From: Colwellia psychrerythraea | Lineage (GTDB): Bacteria > Pseudomonadota > Gammaproteobacteria > Enterobacterales > Alteromonadaceae | Reading direction: 5' to 3' | Assembly: GCA_002163005.1 (NCBI GenBank) | Contig: MAAF01000120.1 | Coordinates: 62,001 to 126,000, forward strand | Length of the DNA: 64,000 bases | In this document: in pieces, positions 63,228 through 64,000 of the stretch | Layout: each line of letters begins with the position of its first letter | Numbering within the stretch: position 1 is the first letter of the stretch | Notes under the pieces: generated by a model | Told to the model about the DNA's origin: nothing | Database searches by the model: none | What the model saw: the letters and a program-made list of their open reading frames with translations, nothing else | Made by a program: the position numbers and the translations under genes

Positions 63228-64000
63228 TTAATTGGTTAATTCAATTATCTTAACTTTTGCCTCTACGGTATTGCCTTGTCGGTAAATTTTGAAGGTTAGC
63301 TCTGTGTTTGGCTGCGTTTCAGCAATGATATCTAAGGCATCAGTCACGCTATTAATCGATTCATTATCGATTTGATAAACTATATCACCAACTTGTATAC
63401 CGGCTTCTTTGGCTGGACTATTCTCCATGACTTCTTCAATAACAAAGCCTTTTAGCTCTTTATGGTAACTGTTTGTGGCAATGCCTAACCAGCCACGTAC
63501 AACGTTGCCATTTTCAATAATTTGACGCATTACCTTGTAAGCCAATTGATAAGGTACGGCAAAGAAAATCCCTTGGATAGATAATTGTGGATTTGACTGG
63601 GTGAATTTTCTTGAATTAATGCCCACTAAAATACCATTACTGTTAATAAGTGCTCCGCCTGAATTGCCTTCATTAATGGCCGCATCCATTTGTAAAAATT
63701 CTAAATAGCTAGTGTTACTCAAACCATTACGTCCCGTTGCACTAATAATCCCTTGGGTCACGGTTTGACCTAAATTTAGCGGGTTACCAATCGCAAGGAC
63801 AATATCGCCAACTAGCGATGTTTGCTGTTCTTTTTGTGGGATTACTGGCAGGTTGTTAGCATTTACTTTTAGAACCGCTAAGTCAGTATAATGGTCAAAG
63901 CCTATCAGCTCGGCTGGATATACCTGACCATCTTGTAGTAGTACTTGAATAAGATCTGCTTGGCGAATTACGTGTAGGTTAGTCAATATATAACCATGGG
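63228..64000 (-). CDS. degS: Periplasmic protease DegS, N-terminus beyond the window
   Basis: The last 257 codons of an S1C serine protease with one PDZ domain. The frame stays open to the window edge (GYILTNLHVI), so the membrane anchor and start lie outside. The catalytic histidine is in TNLHV, aspartate in TDLAVLKV and serine in NEGNSGGAL. A single PDZ domain (about the last 90 residues) ends the chain, matching DegS, which starts the sigma-E stress cascade by cutting RseA. DegP/DegQ would have two PDZ domains. Confidence 0.88.
   Translation of the reverse strand, partial: HGYILTNLHVIRQADLIQVLLQDGQVYPAELIGFDHYTDLAVLKVNANNLPVIPQKEQQTSLVGDIVLAIGNPLNLGQTVTQGIISATGRNGLSNTSYLEFLQMDAAINEGNSGGALINSNGILVGINSRKFTQSNPQLSIQGIFFAVPYQLAYKVMRQIIENGNVVRGWLGIATNSYHKELKGFVIEEVMENSPAKEAGIQVGDIVYQIDNESINSVTDALDIIAETQPNTELTFKIYRQGNTVEAKVKIIELTN

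Noticed and set aside
1-64000. CRISPR array, prophage, integron or toxin-antitoxin and defence genes
   Set aside because: No regularly spaced direct repeats, integrases, phage structural genes or recognisable defence families were seen.
1-64000. tRNA or rRNA genes
   Set aside because: All gaps between genes were read on both strands; none holds a cloverleaf with the conserved GTTCGANTC arm or rRNA-like sequence.

Overview
The window reads as an AT-rich chromosome segment of a marine gammaproteobacterium of the order Alteromonadales, most like Colwellia or Thalassotalea. Three things point there: protein similarity by eye, gene blocks shared with E. coli and Shewanella (gpmI-envC-yibQ // yibN-grxC-secB-gpsA; psd-rsgA-orn; rpmE // priA-ftsN-hslV-hslU; srkA-dsbA), and many short palindromic repeats that begin ATACCAAT. 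The exact species is inference. No phage, plasmid, CRISPR array, rRNA or tRNA was seen.

Layout. 1-8300: an NSS-type transporter, an RNA-methyltransferase-like protein, a secreted minimal ATP-dependent DNA ligase (LigE type), ArfB, and small conserved proteins (DUF3581, GIY-YIG, DUF2797, HDOD). 8400-11460: the remains of an exosortase-A-type acyl ligase/PLP decarboxylase cluster. The oxidase and acyltransferase are intact, but the ligase and decarboxylase have collapsed into one deletion-fusion pseudogene. 11840-21120: a secreted S1 protease, then the cell-wall/glycolysis block (yibQ, envC, gpmI) divergent from the redox/secretion block (yibN, grxC, secB, gpsA), then trmL and fieF. 21190-29450: a lipase-like hydrolase, a BlaI/M56-TonB signalling pair, psd, rsgA, orn and a DUF885 peptidase. 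29640-36810: a cyclic-di-GMP neighbourhood with a c-di-GMP-I riboswitch on the minus strand that has its own promoter but no gene, three proteins with degenerate GGDEF domains, and one intact EAL phosphodiesterase. An HBM-type chemoreceptor follows. 39140-45030: the DUF971-hslU-hslV-ftsN-priA block with a heat-shock promoter, divergent from rpmE. 45300-49300: an ECF sigma/anti-sigma/DUF4097 envelope operon, then dnaB followed by a second diverged copy of the dnaB 3' end. 49600-53760: yjbQ, metR and metE with a MetJ operator. 53800-64000: a VOC protein, purU, a VF530 protein, a peroxiredoxin-glutaredoxin fusion, the hutG-hutF operon with a HutC-type operator, ccoG-srkA-dsbA, and degS running off the window edge.

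How they work together. Most genes are housekeeping: translation rescue, ribosome assembly, replication restart, protein quality control, envelope redox and phospholipid synthesis. Accessory interest lies in four places. The riboswitch has no partner gene. The exosortase-type cluster is decaying. The dnaB 3'-end duplication differs almost only at silent positions. The repeat family shares a core but carries different ends. A hairpin that covers the ribosome binding site of envC and a long dyad between psd and blaI are further regulatory candidates.
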